This document shows, one piece after another, positions 41,935 to 54,300 of a stretch of 64,000 nucleotides of DNA. The notes under the pieces were generated by a model that was not told the DNA's origin, searched no databases, and saw nothing but the letters and a program-made list of their open reading frames with translations. This DNA comes from Mansonella perstans (lineage: Eukaryota > Nematoda > Chromadorea > Rhabditida > Onchocercidae). The stretch spans positions 248,001 to 312,000 of the forward strand of contig JBAMDO010000016.1 in NCBI GenBank assembly GCA_037074765.1. The letters are read 5' to 3'. Positions within the stretch are counted from its first letter, which is position 1, and each line of letters begins with the position of its first letter. A program made the position numbers and the translations under genes.

Positions 41935-44900
41935 TTACACAACAGATGCAATAATTCTATCATTTGTCGCTTGTTTCATTTCGGAAGATTTTATCTTCTG
42001 TGACATCAATTTTCTACCACATCGAGCTATTACCATATAAAATATCAATGAACCAGTTATAAGAGTCACAGTGAATATAATTAATGGCCACTTAGGTCTA
42101 ATTATTATCAAAGCATTAATCTGAAATTTAATTAAAAGTTTAAAATTGCATTAATCAAAATTGAGAAATATAAATATTCGGCAGCTAATGAAACTGTGAA
42201 TTATTTACTAACCAAAGCGATTGTTTCTAGTATATAAATAAATGATGCAAGTGTAAGTCGATGAAGATATGTCGCAAGAAAGCCACCAATTGGTGCAAAG
42301 GTTACAGCTACAGGTAAGCATACCGAGAAATATTCCCAGCATTCCTGAAATATTTTCCCAATCCTTGATGCATTTCCTTTCTACCAATGGCAGCTGCTTT
42401 TTTTCTGCTTTACATGGAATTAATTAATTACACCAAAAAGCAAGAAACTAAAAAATTACATAAAATGTTATTGGTAATTGATGTGATTATTTCAATTTTA
42501 CTCAGAAATTATCATTTGAATAGATTGAAAGTCTGGTTACAATTTGAAATTTTATTTACTTATTAGAAATTCTATTTAAAGTTCTTGTATAAAAATTGTC
42601 ACCTTCTGAATTTCATTTTGCATAAATTGCCGCCAGAAAAAGCCAACCATACTATTTACTGCCATAAGTACCACAGACGTTGGTGTTGCAACTTTTTCAG
42701 TTATTCGAAAAAATAAAGTAAGTATTGAAAAGGAGCAAACATCAATCCCAGAACCAGCAATACCAGTGAAAATGCCTTAAAATAGATTCGCTAACTGTTG
42801 GAACCGTCTGTCTTGCACTTAGAATTTGATTGATTTGATATGGAATGGTTGATAATTAGATTGCTACATCTTTTCCAAACAATATTTATTTGCATGCTTT
42901 CATGAAATATGGGAGATTTGACAAAATGAATCCTGGAATTTTCAGTAGACACTGTAGGTTAAAGAGTTAAAAGACCAAAGAGGACTTGAAGCATGCCAAA
43001 TGACTTCTGAGACAATTAGTTAATGCTTGATGCAATCAATGCTTGATTCATTGATGGATGGAACAGTTCACAACATATTATATTTATTTGTTTGGAAATT
43101 TCCATACCTCCAACAAAGCCATTAACAATTAAAATCAACCCTTTTGATACGGTAAATTGATCGATTTTATTAAGCGTTTTGCGATTTTTTTCACAATTTA
43201 AAATGAATAATGCAATTGCAAACGAAAAAAACACCGATACAAATGTCATTTTCTTTTGCTCTGATGCCATCAATGGATCAATTATCTGGAAAGTTGCAGG
43301 TTGAAATTAAATTTTATTTTACAGTTCTAAATTTCAGAGCTTAATTAACGTTTTATGGAAGTTAATGACAACGCAGAACTTATTCTCGAACTTTGTTATT
43401 GAAAATGAGAAAAATTGTCATCTGTTGAGAGCCAGTCCTTAAATATTTTAATGAGCCACTCACGTTCTATTAGTAAGCACAACTTAAAAGATGAATACAG
43501 CGTACGTGGAATGCTTCTCGTTTCATCACGTTTTTCTGTTCCCACTACAATGAGTAGTTTTGCTTCAATCGACTGTCAATTTTGTTAAGGAACAAAAATT
43601 TTAAAAAAATGGCAGAAAATAACCTCAAGTTCGAAAATAACTCCAAAAATTGCGCCAAATGTTGAAAATAATATTGAATGCCATTCAACTAATACTCCAG
43701 TAAAAAAAATAGTAAATGAAGCGGCAGTTAAGCCTTAGAGTATCATAATTATGAAAAAAGAGAGTAAAAGACTTCACCATTTAAATGATACTTTCTTCTG
43801 ACCACCGATCATTTGCATATGATGATGATCACTTTGCGTTTTCTATCATTGCATGAGATTTATTTATCAGCTTTGTAACTTTCAAAATAATTAATTAAGT
43901 AGATTGGAATGGGCAATTCAAATGAATGATTTGTAATTATAATTCAGTATATTATCTGGCTTAAATTCGCTGGTTTCAACTTAACATTTCTCAATACTAT
44001 CATATTAGAATTATTTCTTTAAAATGTTATACCACAAGACTGTATCATAAATGAAAAATCACGAGCCACAGTAGGACTTATATTGAGAATTAATGTCATT
44101 ACTGGAAATGCTATAGCACCACCACCTTCTGCTGTCATTCCTGTAAGACATTATTATTTCAATTTTAATTGAATTAAATTTCGCATCCTTTAAAAGCACT
44201 TTTCACAAAATTTTCACATAAAACAAAAATGGAAAAATTGTTTTTAATCAAAATATCGCATAATTTCCTCTTTAAATTAATGAACAGTGAGTGATGGCAA
44301 TAAGTTAAAAAAAAAAAAAAAAAACTGCAAATAATTTAACAATAGTTTCAAACTTTATTTAATTTTTTAAAATTTGATATTAAAATTTAATTGAAAATGA
44401 AATTGCATTGTGAGCAACTAATCATAAACACACCTCCAATTAACGATCCGAAACTCATTACAATTGTCATAATGTATTTTTCTTCAAAATAATGATAGAA
44501 ATTATAACGAAAAGCCAGCAACCAGTATATTGTTTGGAAAAAAATAAATGGTATGAGAAAACCTTAAAAGGAAGAAAAAAAAGAAAACTAATTAAATAAG
44601 CACTTTCAATTGGAAAAAGCTCATGAAGTGTATCCTTTTTAAAATATTATTTAAATTTTTCTGATTTAAGTATTACTTTAATAAAATTCCAAAAAAATTA
44701 ATTTTAATTAAATTTTTATTAAAATAATTTTTTGGTTGTTCTTGAAAAAAATATTATCATTTACCGAATGATTTCCTGTATTTAATCAATAATTCATCTA
44801 TACTTCCCTGACTTCCTTGAATAATTGTAGTTTCTTCATAGAAATATTTTTGTCCTAAAATAAGCTACAGTAATAATAATGCATATTCAACAAACATACT

Positions 44901-45250
44901 GCAGTAATTTGCACAAAGCAGTTAGAAACAAATATAAGAATTTTCTGTTTTCAGTTGTTACAAAAACAGTTGAAAAAATAGCTTTATATGCTTTATTGCT
45001 CACAATTAATTCGATTACTTTATTGTCAAAGTTTAATTATTAAATAAACAATTCGTATGAATTCTCATGATTAATGTGGACCATATTCTTAATTATCCTC
45101 TTAATACTTCTAAATTAGAGCTTCTCTAAGTCTTCTACGACACTACTAATTATCCTCACCTTCTAGGAAATATTTCCGGAAGAATTGCTGCAATTTGCAA
45201 TAGATTGTTGATATTGCTGCAACGTTCTTCACACTTGCTATAGTAGTCAT
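41935..45250 (-). CDS. TauE/SafE-family membrane transporter (putative sulfite/organic anion exporter)
   Basis: TauE/SafE proteins are polytopic membrane carriers linked to export of sulfite, sulfoacetate or related anions in bacteria; substrates in animals are not established. Nine minus-strand exons join in frame: 45250-45160, 44854-44765, 44562-44434, 44140-44033, 43733-43624, 43285-43108, 42775-42603, 42344-42213 and 42120-41935, giving 398 residues. Family marks are GMTAEGGGAIAFPVMTL (about residue 104) in the first half and the repeat-like GFVGGIFTGIAGSGID (about 233-248) in the second, each beside hydrophobic helices. This is the expected two-fold internal symmetry. Other helices include FLIPFIFFQTIYWLLAF, SFTIFFTGVLVEW and PLIIFTVTLITGSLIFYMV near the end. 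Five of eight introns split a glycine codon in phase 1. The short soluble start (MTTIASVKNVAAIS) has no signal peptide. Substrate and location are unknown; the family call is firm. Confidence 0.88.
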
Positions 45251-47050
45251 TTTCTCAAATGTTTTGGAGGCATTTTTGAGTGAGGAATAGAGAATTTAAA
45301 GGCAGAACTTGTTCGAAAACATTGAATAGGATGAAAGAAAGAACAAATTTCAATGTGTTGTTAAATTTTTTTACCTTTTTTGAATACATTTACAAATTCT
45401 CCCTTTTTTGAAAACATTTACAAATTCTCTAAAAACCAATGCTTAAAAATTTACCTGGAAAATTGGCTTACAAAAAAAAGTATACAACAAATTTTTGCTG
45501 TAAAAAAGCATACAGCAAAAAGTATAGAACAAAAGTATACAGTATACAGCAATAATTATACAAATTACATTGTATAATTAAATCGCTGCTTTATAGTTGG
45601 TACCATGGTACCAAATTTATCAATATCGAAAAAAAGCAGTCACAGTAACATACTTAATGCATGCCACATTAAAATTACTTGTTTAAAATGAATCCCTCAC
45701 ATCTATGCAAAATATTACTTTACGTACGAAAGTTTTAGTTTAAAAAATTCATGCATTTCAAAGTCGCTTTCAAGTCTAAATCCGCGCAAGCTTGAATAAC
45801 GTTTATCATGGATGTCATGGTTTTTTTTTTACCTAATCTTAATCAAATTAATAAGTAATTACGTTCCACTTTTCGCATATCAATTTTCATGCGATAAGTA
45901 GATTCATATTTTCGTCATGAAATTTCTTAAAATTGCTCATTATTGGCTAAGCAACCTTAGCAACACTTTTAATTGTGTAATGAAGTAATCCATAATCAAT
46001 TATCATCATAAATATTCAATCACCGTGAATCACTATGAATTGCAAATTTTTTCGTAAGATAAGGAGAATCTTTATTGCAAGAAAAAAAATGTTAAGCAAA
46101 TACACTTTTTTTTGTTATTTACTTTTTAAAATATGAAACCTAGAAGTAAACACCAATGAGTGAGTGACTGAATTATTGTAGCAAAATTACATACTTTCAC
46201 ATCTGTAGCTTGAAAAGTTAAAACAAACTTTTTTTGCAAATAACAATTTCGAAGGAAATTTGTTGGAAGAATGTTCGTTCATAAATGATTCAAATTCAAA
46301 TGTTTCTTGTTAATTTCAAATTTTCACAGATTTAGAAAGCGCCAGTTTATATTTTAAAATTGTATGCTTCTTAATTCATAGTTTTAGCACAGCTTAACTA
46401 GAATGAAATTTATTTTTAAGCAAAGGCTTCGTCTTTTCGACTTCGCCTTACACTCTAAACATAATGAAAAGACGAGCAATTAATTTTTAAAAGTTCAGTT
46501 TGAAATTGTTTCAAATTATCCCTTAACTGAATGCAAACTTGTTTATCAACTTTTCAAATCGCTGTTTCAAATTGCTGAAATAATTGAACATTTAGTAAAG
46601 CACTTTTCACCAAAAAAGGATCACTATTATAGAATTGAATGAAGTAGGAACTTCGTCACACCTAGCTTTATAATTTAAGATCGAAAAATTTACTTGCATC
46701 ATTTCACACTACACGCTATATTGTTGCACGGATTTTGTCCCCTTCTTTATTTTCACATCAAAGAAGCCAATTAACTAATAAATCAATAAATAAAACTTTC
46801 AAATTCAGTACAGGTATTATCTATCGAAATGTGCATCATTAAGAAGGAAGTTTATAGCATTAGCGACATACTTTGTTATCAGTTGTCAAAGAGTTGTAGC
46901 AGATGAATCGCATACTTATCGTTATCACATGTGACCTTATCATTCTCTTTCTTTCGGCATTGACATACAACGACTCGCCATTATTTCGTCTCGTTTACGA
47001 AAAGGAAGCTACTTCCAAATCAAAATTGCAATAAACGTCCAATTCAATTT
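45251..47050. other. Divergent intergenic region between the TauE gene and the Rab gene
   Basis: This 1.8-kb AT-rich stretch separates two divergently transcribed starts. Near 45380-45425 the word ACAAATTCTCCCTTTTTTGA and close relatives occur twice, and around 45480-45550 an imperfect repeat of GTATACAGCA-like words appears. No coding exon was supported. The right end holds the Rab promoter described separately. Confidence 0.6.
46876..46942. promoter_or_regulatory. Candidate intestinal GATA cluster around a palindromic E-box upstream of the Rab gene
   Basis: Within 67 bases, 108-175 bases before the Rab ATG, four WGATAR-type sites occur in the same orientation: TTATCAGT (46876-46883, reverse complement ACTGATAA), CTTATC (46915-46920), GTTATCA (46921-46927) and CTTATCA (46936-46942). 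The palindrome TCACATGTGA (46925-46934) overlaps the third. ACTGATAA is the known C. elegans ELT-2 gut consensus, and TCACATGTGA is the type of E-box bound by MITF/TFEB-class bHLH-zip factors. GLO-1 acts in gut granules, so the cluster suits the gene. Function is inferred. Confidence 0.5.
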
Positions 47051-48881
47051 ATGGATTCATCTCAGGTAAGTAAAATAATCCTATGGTATCTGGTTAAAAT
47101 TTAAGATTGTTCAAAAGTTCGAGCAAGAATTCCAACAACTTTTATTTATGATTATAACATTATTTAATGAAAAGAATTCTTTTTAAAGTAAAACTTGATT
47201 TCTTTGTAAAAATTCACTAATTTCCTCTATGATGTTAATGCACACCCAAATAAAAAAATAAAATAAAAACATCAAATCAAATTTCAATGAAATCGAACTT
47301 GTCATCGGAATTTGTATTTCTTTTTATTCCTACCTTTTTCCTAAAAAATACACGTATATCAACAAAGCTATTAAAAAATAGAAGGATGAAAAGAAATCCG
47401 ACTCTAAAAAAACCCAATTTTCAGCCATCTACATCATCAAACGAATATGTGACACCTCCCAAAGAACAATTTCTGTTTAAAATTTTAATTATTGGAGATG
47501 TTGGCACAGGGAAATCATCCATTGTGCAACGCTACGCACATAATTTATTTACACAACATTACAAGGCCACGGTTTGTCAAATATTTTAAAAAATTTTCAA
47601 GCTAAGTTTTACATATATCTGTCTATTTGAAATTTGAATCTCTCAAAATAATTTTATAAAAAAAAAATGTTTTTCTTCTAAGGAAAATTTAAAAATGAGA
47701 TCAAGAATTTTAGGTTGGTGTTGATTTTGCAACAAGAACTTTGCTATGGAATGATGGAACAACACTACGATTGCAGCTGTGGGACATCTCAGGTAAATGC
47801 TTGATGAAATATTTCGATAAATCAAATAGATTTCAGTTATGGGAATCTCTTTTCCCATCAAGTTTCACGATAATATACTAATTGATCAGGAATTTATTTT
47901 TATTAGTTTCAGATTTCAAATTTTATTAAGAAAAGTTCCTTCTAAATGATATTTAAGCGTAACAATAATTTAACTTTGTTTAGGTCAAGATCGATTCAGT
48001 AACATGACAAGAGTATACTATAAGGATGCTCACGGCGCCATCGTAGTATTTGATTGTACCCGTCGAAATACCTATGATGGAGCACTACGCTGGAAAAACG
48101 ATCTGGATAGTAAAATTACTCTTGCTACTGAAAAACCGTTACCTGCTATACTTGTTGCTAATAAAGTATCTATTCATCATCTTCATAAGTACCATTTTTT
48201 TAAAAGTAACCTTTTTGAATCATGATAACCACTTAATGGTAAAAAAGACTTAGAAGCTTTTGCTTATATGTTCTAGCTAATCTCAAGAAAAAAACTTGAT
48301 TCTTTCAAAATTTTTATTCAACAACATTTACATAAATAACAAGAAGTCATTTTGGTTTTGGCTTTATTGGTTGATTTTCGAGAATTCTTTTCACAAGGAA
48401 CATATTTAAATCAAAAGTTGAATTTGATATAGTCGTTGGCCCATTCCTTTGCACATACATATTTTGACTGATAATGAATGATAATATAACTTTTTTCTCT
48501 CAGGCTGATCTTGAAAACAAAATAACCGATGAAAAACTGGAGCAGTATCGTGTAAAAGGAGGCTTCCTGAATGCTTTAAAAACATCGGCAAAAGCAAATT
48601 ATGGCATTGAAAATGCATTTGGTTTACTAACGGAACAGGTATCTGTTTCCCAATTAAAATTAGACTTCTTCCTTTTTCAAATTTTTTATTAAATATACCA
48701 CATTTGGAATATTAAAATTGAGTAGCAATATTCTGAATTTATTTTACAGATCCTTGAAACAAAAAAGAGTGGTCATTATGTATGGCCGTATTCTCATAAT
48801 GATCAAACAATCAAAAAGCTACATCACACAACAAAACAAAGAAGGTTTGGATTGAAATGGCGATCATGCTGTAACCCATGA
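47051..48881 (+). CDS. glo-1: Rab32/Rab38-type small GTPase, GLO-1-like
   Basis: Rab32/38 GTPases direct traffic to lysosome-related organelles; the C. elegans relative GLO-1 builds gut granules. Six exons join in frame: 47051-47065 (only MDSSQ, with a perfect CAG/GTAAGT donor), 47425-47571, 47714-47792, 47984-48165, 48504-48638 and 48750-48881, giving 229 residues. All GTPase motifs are present: P-loop GDVGTGKSS (29-37), switch I with KATVGVDFA (52-60), WDISGQDRF (77-85, catalytic Gln82), NKAD (140-143) and TSAK (168-171). VGVDFA, MTRVYY and WKNDLDSK are subfamily marks of Rab32/38. The chain ends RSCCNP, a double-cysteine geranylgeranylation site. The tiny first exon is preferred over a longer open frame from 47287, because it reads in frame through the TTTTCAG acceptor at 47424. 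Ser80 replaces the usual Ala in WDIAGQ. Rab32 versus Rab38 cannot be separated here. Confidence 0.92.
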
Positions 48882-49008
48882 ATTTCAAGCTAGTGACGTT
48901 TAACAAACTATCCTGAACGAAGAATTATTTGTTACTTGTCATGTATTCTCGAAATGATAAAGAAAACAGACACAATGCAAAAATTCAAAAACTTTTGTGA
49001 GATTTTAG

Positions 49009-50369
49009 TCATGTAATCACTTTACGCATATGATCACCGTATGATGCATCAATCAGTCCGCAATCTCTTAACTTTTCCTCCATCGTCCTTCTCGCGCTAA
49101 AAACTTGTTTATAATTTTTGCTTGAGATAAAGAAACTCAATACTCAATACGTAGTGTCAATTTATTTAAAACATACCATCCATCTCGGATTATTCTATAA
49201 GTACCAGGAATACTCAGATTTACTACTGTACTACCTTCGTGATTCACTTTCCCATCTGGATGCACTACTACGCCATCATCTATTATCAAATCCAATTCTG
49301 GCCACAAATCCTTGAAATCCTATAAATTGTTTACATGAATAAATGAAAAAATATACAGCAGTTCTTATACATTTCAAATCTTCCTCCTCCTCAAAAAAAA
49401 AAAAAAAAAAAAATCCCCAAATGTTAAAGACTTTGCTATTATACTGAATTTCTTCGCTAAAATGAAAATTCTTTAACAAACGCCTGGAATAAATTCCTCA
49501 ATGTAACAAAGAGAGAAAAAAAACAGTTAGCAGAAAGGTGCTATTATAGCAGATAATGTCTATATAAAATAGTCTTCTCTATTTCTTGCAAGTTCCAACT
49601 AATCAAATTAAATTTCAATATTGTGCATTGCACACTTACTTCAATACATACTGGATTATTTGGATCATTGGAAATGTTAGCACTGGTTTGTGCAAGCGGA
49701 ACATCATCTAAACGAGTCAACAATGAACGGACAAAATCATGGTTAGGAATTCGAATACCAACTGTTTCATGTCCTGGATTGAAAGTGTTTGGAAGGGAGG
49801 GTGAACGTTCAAAGATTAACGTCACCGGTCCCGGTAACAGTGTTTCCAGTTGGTTATTGTCAATCGTTTGATAACACCACCTGGCAATAAAATCACACTT
49901 TAAAAACAACCCCTTCTCATTAGTTTATTGCTAGATTTGAAGATCAAATTAATCTATTCATAGACTGTTCATAATTCACAAACAGTACTGCTGTATGACT
50001 TTCCCTAACATTTATTGTAAATTATGAAGAGACTTAGCAAACTGACAAACCTTTGAACTTCTCGAACATTGCTAACAAAGAGACCAAGAGGTTTTAAACG
50101 ATTGCGACGCTTCAACTTATAAAGTTTATCAGATTTTGACAATGTTGTAACCACGCCATATAACGTATCCGTTGGCAACGCCACTATGCCACCTGATTCC
50201 AATGTTTGTAAACAACGACAAATTGCCGCACTGTAAGCTAGAAATAAGTAACATATACATTTATTAACTTAAGTCATTCACTAACTCCACTGTTCTAATT
50301 CTTACTAGTGAATACAAAATGTCGCTTTTTGTTAGGCTTATAGTGTGCTAACTTTTGCTGAGAACTCAT
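49009..50369 (-). CDS. YRDC: Threonylcarbamoyl-AMP synthase, YRDC/Sua5 family
   Basis: YRDC makes threonylcarbamoyl-AMP from threonine, bicarbonate and ATP, the first step of the universal t6A37 modification on ANN-decoding tRNAs. Five minus-strand exons join in frame: 50369-50306, 50237-50051, 49880-49640, 49319-49177 and 49096-49009, giving 240 residues (human YRDC 279). Visible motifs are GGIVALPTDTLYG near the start of the fold, YKLKRRNRLKPLGLFVSN (the KxR...P substrate loop), LLPGPVTLIFERS, TVGIRIPNHDFVRSLL and PLAQTSANIS (the SAN nucleotide motif). GSTVVNLSIPGTYRIIRDG closes the domain, and the last exon adds CARRTMEEKLRDCGLIDASY, in line with the human C-terminus. A read-through past the fourth donor would stop early, so the fifth exon is preferred. 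The N-terminus is short and basic; a mitochondrial signal is possible but not clear. The gene is convergent with the Rab gene, 127 bases apart. Confidence 0.93.
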
Positions 50370-50523
50370 TAAAACAATGTTTTCGAGATTTCATCTAATA
50401 ACATCATTGCATTATTCATTTATTAAAATTACCATAAAAAAACGAAACTGCAAAAAAAGAAAAAAAAAACTAACTTGATTCAGATAGTTTTATTATTTTA
50501 TCCATCACATTTATCAATTTAGT

Positions 50524-50685
50524 AATTGCTGACATCAATCAAATGAAATTATTTATTCCATCTTCTTCTTAATAAAGGCAAAAGTTATAAAATTTGCAGA
50601 ACATAACAAACTATTTGATAAAGTCAATACAGTTTACCTAGCAATTAAATAAATTTCCAATCACTTTAAATCCTCTGTTTACCTA
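50524..50685. repeat. Direct repeat, copy 1 (about 162 bp)
   Basis: It starts AATTGCTGACATCAATCAAA and ends in CTGTTTACCTA. It matches the copy at 50999-51171 at nearly every position apart from a few substitutions and one short gap of about 11 bases after CAATACAGT. Confidence 0.9.
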
Positions 50686-50998
50686 TTCTTGTTTTTTTTT
50701 CCAATGCTTCAATCGAGCAGCATTTATGGGATGTAAAACATAAATAAGATATTGTAAAGATAAAGAGGTTTTTATAAAAAGTAATAAATTGTAACATTAC
50801 AATGATGGTTAAATTTCGGACAAAATATTATTTAATACAAAAACGAAATTTATTGAAATACTTGAGACTGAAATGAAAGCTCTCACTGCAAATTATTAAT
50901 CATATATTATTTTTAAATGAAAAAAATATGAATTTGGTAAAAATAAAAAATGATAGGAATGATGAAAAATAATGCAACAGAAAAATATAAATATAAAC

Positions 50999-51171
50999 AA
51001 TTGCTGACATCAATCAAATGAAATTATTTGTTCCATCTTCTTCTTAATAAAGGCAAAAGTTATAAAATTTGCAGAACATAACAAATTATTTGATAAAGTC
51101 AATACAGTATTAATCTGTTTTACCTAGCAATTAAATAAATTTCCAATCACTTTAAATCCTCTATTTACCTA
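50999..51171. repeat. Direct repeat, copy 2 (about 173 bp)
   Basis: This is the same orientation and order as copy 1, 475 bases to the right, with an extra TATTAATCTGT-like block. No target-site duplications or terminal inverted repeats are evident, so a local duplication is as likely as a mobile element. Confidence 0.9.
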
Positions 51172-51396
51172 ATGAAAAGGGATTAACAAATTAACGAAGC
51201 ATAAGAAAGTGTATAGTACAGGCAAAAAGAGAATATAGATAAGACGACAAGTCTCTAAGTGACTCGTCAGAATCTTACAAACAACAACGGAAATTAACAA
51301 AATAAAATCTATTTGAAAATAAAAATTAAAATTTGATTCTAATCATAAAATGAGAATGATACATAAGCCAGATATACTGAATATTCGTTTATATTT

Positions 51397-54300
51397 TTAT
51401 CTTCTATGTCTTTTCATAGAATGCGTAACAGGTGATGAACAACGTAAACTTCTTTCGCCCCTACTTTCTCTGTGATGACTTCGACGTGTCTGAAAATTCC
51501 ACGAGATCAGAAATACTAAAACATACACTTATCCTTAAAAACCATACAAGCCAAGGATTCAAAAATAGTTTTCTACAGAGACTGTGACTTTCAATTATAA
51601 ACAATTTTATTCTGCAGCATCTCATTATTATAAACTTTAACAATTCAATTCTTAATTTTATTCACATACATCATATTAACCAAATCATAAACCTCATATG
51701 ACGAGAAGTTTCTCCGAGATCCTTTCTGTAGATGATTTATTCGAACGCTAATAAGATCTCGAGATTTCATATGTACCTGTCGTTCTCCAACACCTGCATT
51801 AAAAGGAAAGATTTTTCAATAAATTAAATGTGTACCTGTAAAAGACTATGATAACTTATAGCTTTCGATAAATTACTTTTTAAAAAAATATTTACCAACC
51901 GCAATCTTTTCCTAAGCTGCGGCTTCTAGACCGAGATATTCGACGGCGATCATGACAGTGTGATCTTCGTTTTTCCGATCCCAAAAGAATCGGTTTATGT
52001 TCCCTAGCATTCCTCTTTCCAAACTCAGCCTTTTTCGCATGTCGGATTGGACAATCACTTGGTGGAACACAACCTGCGGAGAATATTTACGGTATAAAAT
52101 TGCAGAAAAAAGTTGCTTAATGCAGCTATTTAATAAAAATAACTTGCAGCATAATATATAAGTACCAGATAATAAAATTCGCAACTGAAAATACGAATTA
52201 ATACGAATGTACTAAGATTAAATAAAATGATCAAACAGAAATTATTTTATGATAAAATGTACGAAAATCGAGATTCTTTGGCATATCTCGGGAACTCATA
52301 GGCATTTCATTGGAATCAGAATACATCATTAGGGAATCGCTACGCCAGTTCTGCGTCGAAAGTGTTAATGAATTAGTAGATAAGGGATTCTGCATGACCG
52401 ACCGCTCTCGTCCATGTAGTGCATTATCACTACATAGTGCAGATTGGGTGTTCTGCTGTGAAAAATTGCGTGATGGGACGCAATCAGAAATTCGAGTAAC
52501 AAAATTCGGTGGTTTATCTCCTGCAAAATTATGCTTTACAATAAATAGCTTGGCGCATCGTAGTAGAAACATTTATAATTTAACCATTTTAACATTTTGG
52601 AAATAATTTAACCATTTTAAAAAACCATAAATCTACCAACGACCGGCAAATCCGGTTTTGTGGTGATCGTAATCAGTAATTCTTGAAGGAGTTCACGGGC
52701 ACGTACAACTTGTGCTGGGCTTAAACTGCTATCGTTGGCGATCCATGCCTGTGCATCTAAATTTCGAATTTACTAAATCCATGATGATCATAGCAGCATA
52801 CAGAACCTTCGTGAAATAAAAAGAGTGGAAACAAAAAAGCGTCTCAAAAATGTTTCAGTGCTTAATAACTTCCAGGTTAATTAGGATAAAAAAGGAGAAC
52901 AATGATCAAGATTTTGGTCCAGCAAATATCGCATAGGAAAAATTTGCTACAAATGAGTTTAATGCTGCTTCGAAACCATAGTAACTAACCGCATTAGTTA
53001 GCAAAAAAAAAAAAAAAAATGACAGAAAAACCAACTTTGTATACTATGTGCGTTCAGCATTGATTGCCCTCCCAGCAAATCTTCTATGCGCCAATTTGTC
53101 ATGCCTAAACTAGAAAATTAGTCATTTTTTATGAGAAAAATATAAAATATCTACGTTGAAACAACCAGCATGCCAAAACGTTTATGCCAAATGCTTGTTG
53201 CCGAAATTTTCTGAAGAAATGAAGCAACACAACTTTCAAAAATTAAAAAATTTTACGCGAACGAAAATCTTAGAAATTATGCCAAAAAAAAAAAAAAAAA
53301 CAAATCTGAAACACTTGAAGTAAAAAACACCATTGCTAGTTTTTCCAGCAATTTCTTCGGAAGCAAGTTGAGACCCATGCTCCATATGATAGTTCCGCAT
53401 CCTATCAGTGTCATATTCTGATGATGGCTGTATTCGATTACTATTGCGATTAACTTCATCATGTGAACGAGTTCCTTCATTCTTAGCCCTCTCCAGAACA
53501 ATCAATCGATCGCGTACCCAACATGGTTTTGTCAGTGCACTTGCCCTTAAAATGATCTGCTGCAGAAATGTTTCAGCAAAAATGAAAAAAAAGAACATAA
53601 TAACAACTTCACACCCAAAGGTCAACCGAAACAGCTGTTGGCAATTCTTTTAGTTCCATGGCTTCTTTATATCAATAATTCCCTCGCATAATTTCCTGCT
53701 CAAAGAGTTTATTGTCCACTTTTTTTCTATTTTCCTCAATTCTGTTTATCCAGACTTGTTGAAATATTTTGTCCATACAATTAGATTAAAATTACACAAC
53801 ATAGCATTACACTATTGTTCAAGCTTCATCTTAATAATCCATTATCCAATTCCACTTATCATAATTTGAATCGCTCATTACAAACAGCATTTCTCTCCAC
53901 TTCACTATAAGCATATTTGAATATGCAATAAATTGTCGTCATTCAATTTCATATATAGCCATATATATAGCCCAATCAGTCTCAGCATTATACTGCTTCC
54001 ATAAAGCAAAGTTGACATTTTCCAAGACCAGTACCTAGCAAGAAGCTATTATCCAAGTTTCCATTCATCATATCATTTTCTGTTGCAATCTGGATATATA
54101 TATGACAAAATTTTTCAAATCGTTCATTACGACTGGTACGATTTGGTGCATTCCACAAATAGAAATTGACGATGAAATCTACTTCGTGCGACATCACACC
54201 TGATTGGCATTCCCAGAAAACTTAGTCATTCATATGTAAATCACGCAAACAGCTTCAATATATAGCATTCCAAATATATTATTTGCAATCCAAAATCCCA

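Larger units (their letters stand above)
50370..51396. other. Intergenic region upstream of YRDC with a dispersed direct repeat
   Basis: This AT-rich interval lies between the YRDC start and the 3' end of the next minus-strand gene. It contains two copies of a ~165-base repeat, listed separately, and no supported exon. Confidence 0.6.

Noticed and set aside
47287..47424. Open frame extending the Rab protein upstream (MKSNLSSEF...)
   Set aside because: The TTTTCAG at 47418-47424 and the in-frame MDSSQ exon with a perfect donor explain the N-terminus better; the extension has intron-like composition.
49137..49176. Read-through end for YRDC (ending LRIEY)
   Set aside because: The donor at 49176 joins in frame to 49096-49009, which matches the known YRDC C-terminus better than the read-through.
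53988..54197. 70-codon minus-strand open frame starting MSHEVDFIVNFYLWN, considered as an exon of the Arg/Ser-rich gene
   Set aside because: Its flanking splice sites are phase 1, while the exons before (54420-54366) and after (53559-53331) meet directly in phase 0. Including it would create an immediate stop.
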